Source: Anolis sagrei (Eukaryota; Chordata; Lepidosauria; Squamata; Anolidae). From it: DNA of 64,000 nt. Below the pieces are notes generated by a model, which had not been told where the DNA came from, made no database searches, and saw nothing but the letters and a program-made list of their open reading frames with translations. Made by a program: the position numbers and the translations under genes. Position 1 is the first letter of the stretch; each line of letters begins with the position of its first letter. Of this stretch, positions 1-12,662 are shown one piece after another. The DNA lies in assembly GCF_037176765.1 (NCBI RefSeq), contig NC_090027.1:4040430-4104429 (forward strand), in the 5' to 3' direction.

Positions 1-364
1 AATAATAATAATAATAATAGATTCCTAGAGTTGGAAGAGACCTGGTAGGCCATAATAATAAAGAATCATAGAATCCTAGAGTTGGAAGAGACCTGGTGGG
101 CCATAATAATAATAATAATAACATCAATAAATAGATACATAGAATCCTAGAGTTGGAAGAGACCTGGTAGGCCATAATAACAACAACAACAACAACAATA
201 GATTCCTAGAGTTGGAAGAGATCTGGTAGGCCATAATAATAATAATAATAATAAATTAGAATAATACAGTCCTAGAGTTGGAAGAGACCTGGTAGGCCAT
301 AATAATAATAATAATAATAAATTAGAATAATACAGTCCTAGAGTTGGAAGAGACCTGGTAGGCC

Positions 365-402
<38 letters not shown>

Positions 403-778
403 TAGAATCATAGATTCCTAGAGTTGGGAGAGACCTGGTATACCATAATAATAATAAATAGGTTCCGAGAGTTGGAAGAGACCTAGTGGGCCATAATAAT
501 AGTAATAATTAGAATAATAATTAGAATAATAGATTCCTAGAGTTGGAAGATACCTGGTAGGCCATAATAATAATAATAATTAGAGTCATAGAATCCTAGA
601 GTTGGAAGAGACCTGGGGGCCATAATAATAATAACATCAATAAATAGATACATAGAATCCTAGAGTTGGAAGAGACCTGGTAGGCCATAATAACAACAAC
701 AACAATAGATTCCTAGAGTTGGAAGAGATCTGGTAGGCCAAAATAATAATAATAATAATAGAATCATAGAATCCCAGA
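1..778. repeat. Minisatellite built from a CR1 3' tail plus (ATA)n
   Basis: About 13 to 14 copies of a roughly 55-60 bp unit. Each holds the core CCTAGAGTTGGAAGAGACC followed by TGGTAGGCCAT and a variable run of ATA or ACA triplets. The core is the reverse complement of the CR1 3' end, which appears as an ordinary CR1 copy immediately to the right. The array therefore looks like an amplified CR1 terminus and not an unrelated satellite. It continues off the left edge of the window. Confidence 0.85.
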
Positions 779-1150
779 GTTGGAAGAGACCTGGTGGGCC
801 ATCCGGTCCAACCCCATTCTGCCAAGAAGCAGGAAAATAAATTCAAAGTACCTCCACAGATGGCCATCCAGTCTCTGCTTAAAAGTCTCCAAAGAAGGAG
901 CCTCCACCACACTCAGGGGCAGAGAGTTCCACTGCTGAACAGCTCTCCCAGTCAGGAAGTTCTTCCTCATGTTCAGGTGGAATCTCCTTTCCTGTAGTTT
1001 GAAGTCATTGCTCCATTGTGTCCTAGTCTCCAGGGCAGCAGAAAACAAGCCTGCTCCCTTCTCCCAATGACATATTCCCCTCACATATTTATACATGGCC
1101 CTCATCATGTCTCCTCTCAGCCTTCTCTTCTGAAGGCTAAACGTGTGTAT
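779..1150 (-). mobile_element. CR1 LINE, 5'-truncated 3' end
   Basis: On the minus strand this encodes the usual CR1 C-terminal stretch (MYKYVRG, then [14 protein letters not shown], then [18 protein letters not shown]) and ends in the conserved 3' tail that the adjacent minisatellite repeats. The fragment starts near the GDMMRAMYKY segment, so most of the element is missing. Confidence 0.85.
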
Positions 1151-1910
1151 AGGAGCTATTCAGTTGTTTAAATGGTAACCATCCCATCTACCTGGAATTT
1201 GCTGCACCCTTTATGTACCACTGTTCAATTGACCTTTTAAACCATAAGGATAAAATGTGTTGACATTGTGTAAAAAGAATCACAGGAGCAATAAAACCCT
1301 GAAGTGTACAGAGCTCTGTCAACATATTTAAAATCCCAGGAGCAAAGGATCCTGTGGAAAAGGAAAAGAAATAACTTTGAGAATGACATCAAGTGGGCTG
1401 GAAGTTTAATCTTCCTGGTTAATACGAAAAAGAGCTGTAGAGTGTAACAGTACCATTTTACAGAAGGGGTGGTCCTTAACCAAAAGTTGGAAAAGTTCCT
1501 TTGGGAACTACAACTCCCACAATCCCCCAGCATGGCAGAGGGATTCTGTCAGGTGCAGACAGCAAAGCAAAGTAGTGATGGACAAGGCTCTAACACAGCA
1601 ACTCCCAAAATCAGGTCCTCCAGGTGTTTTGGGCTTCAACTCCCAGAGGCCTTGGCCAGTTTGTCCAATGGCCAGAGATTTTTTTAAAAAATTTAAGAAG
1701 ATAGAAAAGTAGGAAATAATAAAGTATAAAAAAAGAGAAAAAAAATTAAAAATTGACATCCATTCCATCTTCCTGATTTCTTCGGTTCTTGATATTATAG
1801 TTTTTAATCTAGATTTATTTCCAGAGTTATCTCTTATTTCTGCTGTTATTATCATAGTCATGAAAGAGATCCCAATTAGTTCTCTAATGACCAGATATTT
1901 TTGAAATGTA
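1151..1910. other. Non-coding stretch, no gene recognised
   Basis: AT-rich sequence with a short region near 1500-1670 carrying two AACTCCCA-type motifs in opposite contexts (ACTACAACTCCCACAATCC and TTCAACTCCCAGAGGCC). This looks like an old short repeat. No coding exon or RNA gene was recognised. Confidence 0.4.
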
Positions 1911-2657
1911 CTGTATATACTCGCGTATAAGCCGACCCAAATATAAGCCGATGCACCTAATTTTACCACAAAAAACTGGGAAAACGTATTGACTCGAGTA
2001 TAAGCCGAGGGTGGGAAATGCAGAAGCTATGAGTCAATTTCAAAATAAAAATAGATACCAATAAAATTACATTAACTGAGGCATTAGTAGGTTCAATGTT
2101 TTTGAATCTATATACATAAAAATATAATGTTTGTTTGTGGAATTAACATAACTCAAAAACCACTGGATGAATTGACACCAAATTTGGACACAAGACACCT
2201 ATTAGGCCAACGAATGACCATCACTAATAAAAACACTGAAAAACACCGCAAAAGAGACTTAAAAAACAAAAAAAACCCAACAAAAATACATTACAACACA
2301 TGCACAAAACCACATATGTACGCAAACACACACACACACAAAACACATATAGCAACGAGTGGCAGGGGACAGCTAGTGTTGTTTACATAAAACTGTAATT
2401 TAAGATAAGACAGTCCAATTCTGATTAAACCATTATTTTAACCTTCTTCAATGTCAATGTAATAATGCATCCTTTAATAATAAGTAATAGAGTAAAATAA
2501 TAAATGTAATAATACCAGTAGAGTAAAACAATAAATGTAATAATAATAATAAATAGAGTAAAATAATAAATAACATTGACTCGAGTATAAGCCGAGGGGA
2601 ACTTTTTCAGCCTAAAAAAAGCGCTGAAAAACTAGGCTTATACTTGAATATATACAG
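1911..2657. mobile_element. Non-autonomous DNA transposon (MITE), TA target duplication
   Basis: The termini are inverted: CTGTATATACTCGCGTATAA at the left and ATACTTGAATATATACAG at the right, each flanked by TA. Internal text (ACTCGAGTATAAGCCGAGG, TTTTTCAGCCTAAAA) recurs in two other copies here (5769-6236 and 12187-12763). No transposase frame is present. TA duplication suggests a Tc1/mariner-type mobiliser, which is inference. A small Helitron sits inside. Confidence 0.75.
2107..2376 (+). mobile_element. Short non-autonomous Helitron nested in the MITE
   Basis: It starts with TC after an A (TCTATATACATAAAAATA) and ends with AGCTAG before a T. A degenerate hairpin remnant (AGCAACGAGTGGC) lies just upstream of CTAG. 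The body matches the longer Helitrons in this window (AACTCAAAAACCACTGGA, CACCAAATTTGGACACAAG). Only about 270 bp remains because the internal repeats are absent. Confidence 0.75.
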
Positions 2658-3148
2658 TAAGTCCAAAACACCCAGAAGACAATACTGCAATTACTACTCT
2701 AGAACTCTCTTTGGGTCCATTCAAGAAGTATTGATAATGAATGCTCCTTAGTTGCTGCCTGAGGGTCAGAAATGTTGTGGTAACGTTATGCTGCAAGTGC
2801 AATAGCCATCCCTTTTGAAGTGACGTGACTTCCACCTATGTTATGCACATAAATTAGGTTAGACATGTTTAATCGTTCATGAAATTAGTCACCAATGTGT
2901 AAGACTGGTGACCTGGTCAAAAACACATGATGCAAAGGAAGAAGTGCATCTGATAAAAAACACCGGCTATCATCCCTGTATGGTGCCTTGAGTGGCAGTT
3001 GGAGACAAGAGAGTAGGGGAAACTCAAGGTGATGAAGAAAGGTCAGCTCAGCTTGAAGAGTAGAAGAGGGTTCAGCATGCCTTGGTAGGAAAGCTTAGTC
3101 CAGGTTGTACCCTCTTCCATCTCCAGACTGGCCAACTTGGACAGCGAA

Positions 3149-3259
3149 ATGAGGCCACCGCAGCCGCCTGTTGCCAGCAAGGTGTTTGTCCAGCGGGACT
3201 ACAGCACTGGCACCAAATGCCAGTTTCAGACCAAGTTCCCTCCTGAGCTGGAGAATCGG
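3149..3259 (+). CDS. GOLGA7: GOLGA7 coding exon 1 (residues 1-37)
   Basis: The exon itself begins at 3127 after the acceptor CTCCAG. ATG at 3149 gives [15 protein letters not shown] and the exon runs to PPELENR, followed by the donor GTAAGC at 3260. The start matches the human N-terminus (MRPQQAPVSGKVFIQ). Confidence 0.93.
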
Positions 3260-6200
3260 GTAAGCACCAAATGATTTTCAGCTTTTGCAACTTTTTTAGA
3301 AACTATAGACCAGCGGTTCTCATCCTTCCTAATACTGCAACCCCTGAATACAGTTCCTTGTGTGATGGTGACCCCCAACCATAACATTATTTTCGTTCCT
3401 GCTTCATATTTTGCTATTGTTATGAATTGTAATGTAAATATCTGCTATGCAGGATGTATTTTCTGGGATGGCTGTGCACTGAAGTACCACGATGCCTTTG
3501 TGTGTGTGTGCCAATATGTGCCATGCAAATGGCTTGCGGTGACAAAACGTCGAGGGCTTTCAACTCCACATTTATCATCTTGGGACCCAGGGGTTGAATC
3601 CAGCATGAAAGAGACTGCAATCTTAAGGCGAGATGTCCTAGTAATCCGCCAACCTAATCAACAATTTGGACACACAGTTTACAGATAGATACCTACATTA
3701 AAAAAAAAATCCAACGTCACCCAAGTCAAAAAAGTACAATTAAGGACCTGTGAAGCTCACCTCCTCCAAAGTGAACGACACCTGAACTGGGCTCAACAGG
3801 CCAATGGAGACTCACCTCAGACATCAGAAGAGCTGCAAGACCGAGACCAAGACACGAGAGGCAAGACTAAGATCCACCCAGAGGGAAAGTGTTCTTGCCA
3901 TACATTAAGGGAACCACTGACCGCAGAGGGAAGCTGATAAGGAAACACAACCTACAAACTATCTCCAGACCCACTAAGAAAAATCCAACCAATGCTCTGT
4001 TCAGCAAAGGACAAGAGGGATCCTCTCACCTCTGCAGGAGTCTACCGTATACCATGCAGCTGTGGACAAGTCTTCATAGGGACCACCCAACGCAGCACCC
4101 AAACATGTATCAAGGAACATGAAAGGCACTGCAGATTAATCCAGCCAGAGAAGTCAGCCATAGCAGAGCACCTGAGGAACCAACCTAGACTCAGAATATT
4201 ATTTGAGAACACAGAAATTCTGGACCACACTCACAACCACCATATCAGACAACACAGAGAAGCCATTGAAATCCACAAGCATGGGAACAATTGTAACAGA
4301 AAGGATGAAACCATGAAAATAAACAAAATCTGGTTACCAGTATTAAAAAAAACTAATATTAGGACAGTAAACAAAGAGCAACACTCAAAAACTGGGGGAT
4401 TCCAGACAGGAAATCATATATGTATACCGCTGTTCCCAATTTGGCTCGGAGCAGTTTACAGCAGTAGATTAAAACAATACAATTTACTTTCATAATACAA
4501 TAAAAACAAGAACAGACTTAATCCCGAGTTGCTCATCCATATTATTATTTATTAACAGGGCCAGCATACACCTCCCAACAAAGGATTCCCCCAAGCAGGA
4601 AGCAGCCAGGCTTGAAGCTGCAAAGCCATTTAGTGCTAACCAAGATGGCCAATTGCAATATAAACACTTGCCTCAAACAGTCAAGAGTTCTTTCTCCCAC
4701 CCTGGACATCGTTACATAGATATATAGACCCCACTTGCCTAATTTCCAACAGACCTCACAACCTCTGAGGACACCTGCCATAGATGTGGGTGAAACGTCA
4801 GGAAAGAATGCTTCTGGAACATGGCCAGACAGCCCGGAAAACTCACAGCAACCCAGTCTTAACTAACATTCCATCATCGCTGATAGTTGTCACTTCCTGT
4901 TTGCAGTTTGCTCAACCAGAAGATCCTGCCAAGCCTTCAACCTCAGGCAATTAGAAGCCGCTGCGTTCCGCTCTCATGTTTGTGTGGGAGTCTCGACATT
5001 ACAAAGTGTGACTAAAACAACTTGTAGTGATGTCAACCTGGCAGAACTTGGTGTGTAGACATCAGGAAGGTTCTTGACTTCAGAGCATATTCTGGTTGCT
5101 TTCCAGGTGGTTGGGAGCTGGTTTAGATGCATCACGACAGTCTGTTCCTAACTAAGAGAGAATATTGGGAAGAGGTCTATAAGCCCACAAGGCTGAGTCC
5201 TATGAGTGATGATAAAAGTGCGGTATGTGGCAGCAACACCACTCCTCATGGCTTAGTTTTAGGAAAGACACAACTTTGGAGGTGTTTTATGTGTTTTCAC
5301 ACATTTGGGACACATTCTATGTAGATTGGGGCAAAATTGATGGAAAACTATTATTTAAAATGATAGAGATGATTGATGGGGGCTTCAAAGCCCTGAAAAG
5401 TTGGGTCCAGGGCCAGCATGAGGCCTGCAAACAGTGCCTTGCTTTGTCTTATTGGAATGGCGCTCGATAGATAGAAAAAGCCACTTCCCATCTCGCAGGC
5501 ATCACTGGAGCGTAAATTAAGTCTGAGGTACCCAACGTGGTTTGAAGGGTCCCAGCAGATGGTCCAAGGGGGACTGCGGAGATTAATCACCAAGGCTTTA
5601 ATCTGCAGTGGGAAGGGAAGCGGATGAGCCAGACACAAAGCAGGGAAAACAGCACAGGCCTTGGGTTTGTTTTTTGAAAGATACTGGCTAGTACATGTCA
5701 GGTGCATGAACAGGTACAGCCAGTGAGGTCTTTGAAAGATCCTGCCCGCCCTTACTTACATGCTAACCATATATACTTGAGTATAAACAGACTCGAATAT
5801 AAGCCGATGCACCTAATTTTCCTACCCAAAACTGGGAAAACGTATTGACTCAAGTATAAGCCGATGGTGTGAAATGCAGACGCTACTAGTAAATTTCAAA
5901 ATAAAAACAGCCATAAAATTACATTAATTGAGTCATCAATAGGTTAAATGTTTTTAAATATTTACATAAAACTAATTTAAGATAAGAGTCCATACTCTGA
6001 TTAAACCATTTTTCTAACCTTTTTCAATGTAAATATGCTTGCGTATCCTTCCAATAATAATAAAGAGTAAAATAATAAATGTAATACTAATAATAGTAAT
6101 AGAGTAAAATAATGGAAATGTAATAACAGTAATAGAATAAAATATAAACATTATAAAATTATATTATTTTTCTCTATTATTGTTATTACAATGTAATAAT

Positions 6201-9200
6201 CATAGAGTAAAATAATAAAAGTAATAGTAATAATAGATTGGCACGAATACTCCATATGCCCAAATGTGAACACTGGTGGAGTTTGAGGAAAATAGACCTT
6301 GACATTTGGGAGTTGTAGTTGCTGGGATTTATAGTTCACCTACAATCAAAGAGCATTCTGAACCCCACCAATGATAGAATTGGGCCAAACTTCCCACACA
6401 GAACCCCCATGACCAACAGAAAATGCTGTGTTGTCTGATGGTCTGTGGCGACCCATCTGACACCCCTCGCGACCCTCCTGGGGAAAATATGAAGGTGCAC
6501 AACAATGAAACATACATTATTATAAATGGCTGGATTTTTTAAAATACTACTTGACTTCCATCCTGCCATAGGCTGTGCTCGAAATGATTTCAGCTGTCCT
6601 GCTTCATATTGTTCTCTCTCACAAGGCCTAGCGGTCCACATCAATGTCAAGACTAAAGCATGTTTGTGTTTCCTGCTGGAGGATGAATCAAATTGCCTCC
6701 TTAAAACCTGTCCTGGAGCTCTGTCCCCTGTGTTTGCATTTGCTTATCATAGAAAGTGATGTCCTGGAGGTAAAGCCATTTCTGGTTGCTTCTAAATAGG
6801 GCATTCAAAAGCAGTGTTTAAAACTGTATATATTACTTCCGCTAATTTTAAAGGAATGCTGAGAACGTGACGGGTATGAATGTGAAGCTCAGATTGATTG
6901 CGCATGCTTATATTTATAATTGCAAATATACTTTGTCAGCTTTGTATTTCGGCACCAGTTTAGTAGCCTTTAGTGCAGCGTTTCTCAACCTGGGGGTCAT
7001 AAAGGAGATGTCAGTGGGGTCACCAAAGACCATCAGAAAACAGTATTTCCTGTTGGTTAATGGGGGTTCTTTGTGGTCCCTATTCTATCATTGGTGGGGT
7101 TCAAGGGGCTCTTTGATTGTTGGTGAAATATAAATCCCAGCAACTCCAACTTCCAAATGTCAAGGTCCATTTTCTCCAAACTCCTAGAGTGTTCACATTT
7201 TGGCATATTGAGTATCTGTGCCAAGTTTGGTCCAGATCTATCATTGTTTGAGTCCACAGTGCTCTCTGGATATAGGTGAACTACAATTCCAAACTCATGG
7301 TCAATGCCCACCAAACCCTTCCAGTATTTTCTGTTGGTCGTGGGAGTTCTGTGTGCCAAGTTTGGTTGGATTCCATCACTGGTGGAGTTCAGAATGCTCT
7401 TTGATTGTAGGTGAACTATAAATCCCAGTAACTACAACTCCCAAAGTCAAGGTCCATTTTCTCCAAATTCTACTAGTGTTCACATTTGGGCATATTGAGT
7501 ATTCGTGCCAAGCTTGGTCCAGATCCATCATTGTTTGAGTTCACAGTGCTCTCTGGGTGTAGGTGAACTACAACTCCAAAGGTTAAGGTCAGTGCCCACC
7601 AAACCCTTCCAGTATTTTCTGTTGGCCATGGGAGATCTGTGTGCCAAGTTTGGTTCAGTTTCATCACTGGTGGAGTTCAGAATGCTCTTTGATTGAACTA
7701 TAAATCCCAACAACTACAACTCCCAAATGGTAATATCAAGTCTCCCCCAACCCCACCAGTATTCAAATTTGGGCCTATCGGGTATTTGTGCCAAATTTGG
7801 TCCAGTAACTGAAAATACATCTTGCATATCAGATATTTGCATTACGATTCCTAAATGCAAAATGACAGTGATGAAGTAGCAACTAAAATAATTTTATTTT
7901 TGGGGGTCACTACAACATGAGAAACTCTGTGAAGGGGTTGCAGAAAATAACTCTTCGCTTGAAAACTTGTGAATTGTGCTTCTTAGCTCATGTCTGAACC
8001 GGGAAACATTCAGGTCTGCAAAGGAGAGTTGAACTTGTTTGTCTTCCTAACGGAGAGCGAGGATCCAATCCTCTGCACATGTCCCTGGAAATACATCTCA
8101 CTGAATGGGATAGAGTGCAATTCAAATAATAATAATGATAATGATAATGCCTGCCTCTCCTTGCATGGGATTTGGCACATGAGCCAGGCTGTGCGCATGT
8201 GCTTCAATGCGTGTCCCTTTTTCCAGCTCGACAGGCAGCAGTTTGAAGAAACAGTTCGGACACTAAATAATCTTTATGCGGAAGCAGAAAAGCTTGGGAG
8301 CCAGTCGTACCTTGAAGGTTGTTTGGCCTGCTTGACGGCCTACACTATATTCCTGTGCATGGAGACACACTATGAGAAGGTAAGTTGGTGTCTATGCTGT
8401 CGCACGCTGGGCCTGTGCATATGACTATGGACAGGACATAAGTTCTGTGTGCCCAACGGGACGCCAGGGCTGCCTCAGATTAAAGGCCCTTAGATTCCCC
8501 CAAACAGAGTCTTTAGATTGTGGGGGTTCAAGGGGCTCTTTGATTCTTTATTGATGAAAACAAACAGGTACTTTCAAGCTTTCTTAACAGTCTATTGGCT
8601 CTTGCAATCTTGTTCACTGGGAACAGGCACTATCTTCTTAACTGTATACTAACTAATGGGGAAATCCTTAATTTCTAATCTGGGCAGTCTGTACTTGCCT
8701 CTGTTGGCGTGGAGCCCCTGCACCCAGTACCAACTGCGTCTGGCTTCCGCGAGCGACCCTTACCAAGCAGAGATTTATGGACTTCCAGGGGAAAGGAGTT
8801 CAGGTTTCGTTGATGGCTGGCTCAGCAAAGGAGCTGTAAGGCTGTATGATCCTCGGCCAAGCTGTGGGCTGTATAACCCCAGCCAAGCTGTAGAGCCCTT
8901 TCTCCTCGGCCAAGCCGTAGAAGACGAAGCTTTCTACAGGAGCTCTTCGTTTTATGTCCTGTGCGAAAGGCTTCTCTGTGTGGACTGACTCAAAAAGACT
9001 CCTATTCCCCCCAAAACTCAAACCAGGGAACCTAACAATAATTGACAGTTGGCTTGCCCTATGATTGCAAACTATAACAGGAAGCCATCCTGCTGCAAAA
9101 TCCCAAGCCTGGGATTGCAAACAGACATTTAATTCAAAGCAAATAAAATTGGAGCTCCTGGAACAGCTGTTCCAGAACAGTGTCCATTGTCACTTGAAGA

Positions 9201-12200
9201 AGGAGCAAAGCAGTGGTGATAAACTGGGATTCGCAGAGGAAGGAATTCCATTGAATACCCATGTTTTTATCTGGCCGCAAAGGGTGGTCTAGGAATCTCT
9301 GCTTTCTCCAGTGTAATTCTGTAGTCTGTTTTCAGTGCAGGCCATGTTAGAAGACCAAGAAATTTCTAGAATTGTGTTCTCTTACATTAAGAATAAGGTA
9401 ATGTCTTTATCGATTACTCTTAGAATGCAGACGACACCAAATTGGGAGGGAGAGCCAATACTCCAGAGGACTGGAGCAGGATTCAAAACGATCTTGACAG
9501 ATTAGAGAGATGAATGGCCAAAACTAACACAATGAAGTTCAACAGGGACAAATGCAAGAGACCACTTTGGCAGAAAAAACAAAATGCAAAGAGACAGAAT
9601 GGGGGACAATGCCTGGCTCGAGAGCAGGACATGTGAAAAAGATCTTGGAGTCCTCGTGGACAACAAGTTAAACATGAGCCAGGAATGTGATGTGGCTGCA
9701 AAAAAAGCCAATGGGATTTTGGGCTGCATTAATAGGAGCATAGTGTCACCTAGGGAAGTCATGCTGACCACACTTGGCACAAAATGTCCTTAGACACACT
9801 TTATTTTATGGGTTGTGCAATGAAATCCTTCCTCATTCCCGGAGCCTCCTCCTTATAACTTACTCTGCCCTATCTCCCAGTGTTTTTCTTTTAAAATTTT
9901 AAATTTTATCTTTGCATCTGGCCCTACCTAGTGAAATTTCCTGTGTTTTGAATGCTTGATTTTACATTGTTGTGTCGTATATTATTTTGATTTTGCATTT
10001 TCTGTATTTCGCTTGGTTTTATTATGTTTTGCGTTATATTGCTTGTATTGTATTGATGGGCATGGCCTCATGTAAGTCGCACCGAATCCCCCTGGGGGAG
10101 ATGGAGCGGGGTATAAATAAAGTTTTATTATTATTATTACTTCGTCACATGCAACTCCTGGAACGATTCCATCAGCGCTGCCTCCGGAAAATCCTGCAAA
10201 TATCTTGGGAAGACAAGCGGACAAACGTCAGCATGCTGGAAGAAGCAAAGACCACCAGCATTGAAGCGATGGTCCTCTGCCATCAACTCCGCTGGGCCGG
10301 CCACGTTGTCCGGATGCCTGACCACCGTCTTCCAAAGCAGTTGCTCTACTCTGAACTCAAGAACGGAAAACGGAATGTTGGTGGACAGGAAAAGAGATTG
10401 AAAGATGGGCTCAAAGCCAACCTTAAAAACTCTGGCATAGACACTGAGAACTGGGAAGCCCTGGCCCTTGAGCGCTCCAGCTGGCGGTCAGCTGTGACCA
10501 GCAGTGCTGCAGAATTCGAGGAGGCATGAGTGGAGGGTGAAAGAGAGAAACGTCCCAAGAGGAAGGCGCGTCAAGCCAACCGGGACTGCCTTCCACCTGG
10601 AAACCAATGCCTTCACTGTGGGAGAAGATGCGGGTCAAGAATAGGGCTCCACAGCGACCTACAAACCCACAAAAATAGTCGTCAAGGAAGACCATCTTAC
10701 TCGTCCAACAAGGGATCGCCTAAGAAAAGGGACCCCTCTATTCTGTCATGGTTAGACCACACCCGGAATATTATGTCCAACTCTGGGCACCACAATTGAA
10801 GGGAGATATTGAGAAGCTGGAATGTGTTCAGAGGAGGGTGACTAAAATGATCATGTTTCTGGAGAACAAGCCCTATGAGGAGCGGCTTAAGGAGCTGGCA
10901 TGTTTAGCCTGAAGAAGAGAAGGCTGAGAGGAGACATGAGGGCCATGTATAAATATGTGAGAGGAAGTCACAGAAAGGAGGGAGCAAGCTTGTTTTCTGC
11001 TTCCCTGGAGACTAGGACATGGAACAATGGCTTCAAACTACAAGAGAGGAGATTCCATATGAACGTGAGGAAGAACTTCCTGACTGTGAGCCGTTCAGCA
11101 GTGGAACTCTCTGCCCCGGAGTGTGCTCCTTCTTTGGAAGCTTTTCAACAGAGGCTGGGTGGCCATCTGTGGGGGGTGCTTGGCAGAATGGGGTTGGACT
11201 GGATGGCCCAGGAGGTCTATTCCAACTCTTGGATTTGATGAATGCACAGGAACAATGAAATTTCGCACATACTGAAAAGTGGAAGTTCCTGGAAGGAGAC
11301 GAGACTCAGCCCTTTCTCCCCAGTCTTTGCAGGCAGATTTATTAGGACAGATTGACGTCCTAATTGAACTGCCTGAAGTCTGCATTGGTAGAGTCTGGAG
11401 AGAAGCGAGCTCTCTCAGGGAGAGCAAGATCTTAGGAATCCACATAGTTTTCTCTTGCATAACATTTCGTGGGAGGTGTGGATTTGTTTTCGTTTGCTGC
11501 CTGGCTTGCAGAGGGTGGGGCATTCGCAAACAATGTGAAAGTGCCCAAGTGTTGAGGGTGTTTTGTGCGAGGGCGTATTTGCAGGAGGGAGAAGATCGTT
11601 AAAGGGAGCCAGATTATTTGTTTACTTGTGGGAGTGTTGCAGAGTATTTATTTATCATGTCAGAAGCAAATGGAGAATACAGTTATAATGCATTTAAAAA
11701 ACACACACAAAGTTAAAAACTTGGCATTGTGCTAAATTTCCTTTGACCAGAAGCTTGCCACTTGGAGTGACTCTCGTGTGGTTGTGGGACGGACCTCCAT
11801 TGTGCATGTGGCAGGGCTTCGGCTGAATTGTAGTCGGTGGTGTGTGGTTTGCTCTTCTCCACACTCACATGTTGTGGATTCCATGTTGTAGTCCCATTCC
11901 TTAAGGTTGGCTCTGTTGAAGCTGTTTGTAAGTTATAATGCAGATTTCAAAGTATGTATGTATGTATGTTTAAAATGCAGTAGCTATGTGCAGAGTGTAT
12001 TCCTGTGTGGAAAGAGTTAACTGAACCATGGAGGGAACGGCATTCCTAGAGAGGTCATAAATCAAGTCTATGGAACATCACTCTGGAATGCAAGAGGTGT
12101 GGACTAGTACTGATAACAGCAGTTTGTATGTTCGCAATGTTACGATCGGACGGTGTAGAAGCAAGTTTACGATGTTCTGAGTGTTACTGTATATACTCGA

Positions 12201-12629
12201 GTATAAGCCAACCCGAATATAAGCCGAGGCACCTAATTTTACCACAAAAAATTGGGAAAATGTATTGACTTGAGTATAAGCCGAGGGTGGGAAATGCAGC
12301 AGCTACTGGTAAATTTCAAAATAAAAATAGATACCAATAAAATTATATTAATTTTGGCATTAGTAGGTTAAATGTTTTTGAATATTTACTTAAAACTGTA
12401 ATTCAAGATAAGACTGTCGAACTCTGATTAAACCATTATTCTAACCTTCAATGTAAATGTGCTTACATGTCCTCCAAAAATAATATATAGAGTATAATAA
12501 TAATAATAATAATAATAATAACAGAGTAAAATAATCAATGTAACAATAATAAATAGAGTAAAATAATCAATGTAATAATAAATAGAGGAAAATAATCAAT
12601 GTAATAATAAAAATAATGAAATAATCAAT

Positions 12630-12662
<33 letters not shown>

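Larger units (their letters stand above)
9409..11240 (+). mobile_element. CR1 LINE copy split by other retroelements
   Basis: The left part (9409-9780) encodes the CR1 reverse-transcriptase segment with [20 protein letters not shown]. The right part (10741-11240) resumes with [11 protein letters not shown] and [12 protein letters not shown]-like text and the CR1 3' end. Between them sit an L2-like tail (9785-10138) and a fragment of the large LINE (10139-10735). Frames are broken in several places. Confidence 0.75.

Noticed and set aside
8656-8988. 110-codon frame as an unannotated gene
   Set aside because: No family recognised, no splice sites in register, and it sits in repeat-like intron sequence.
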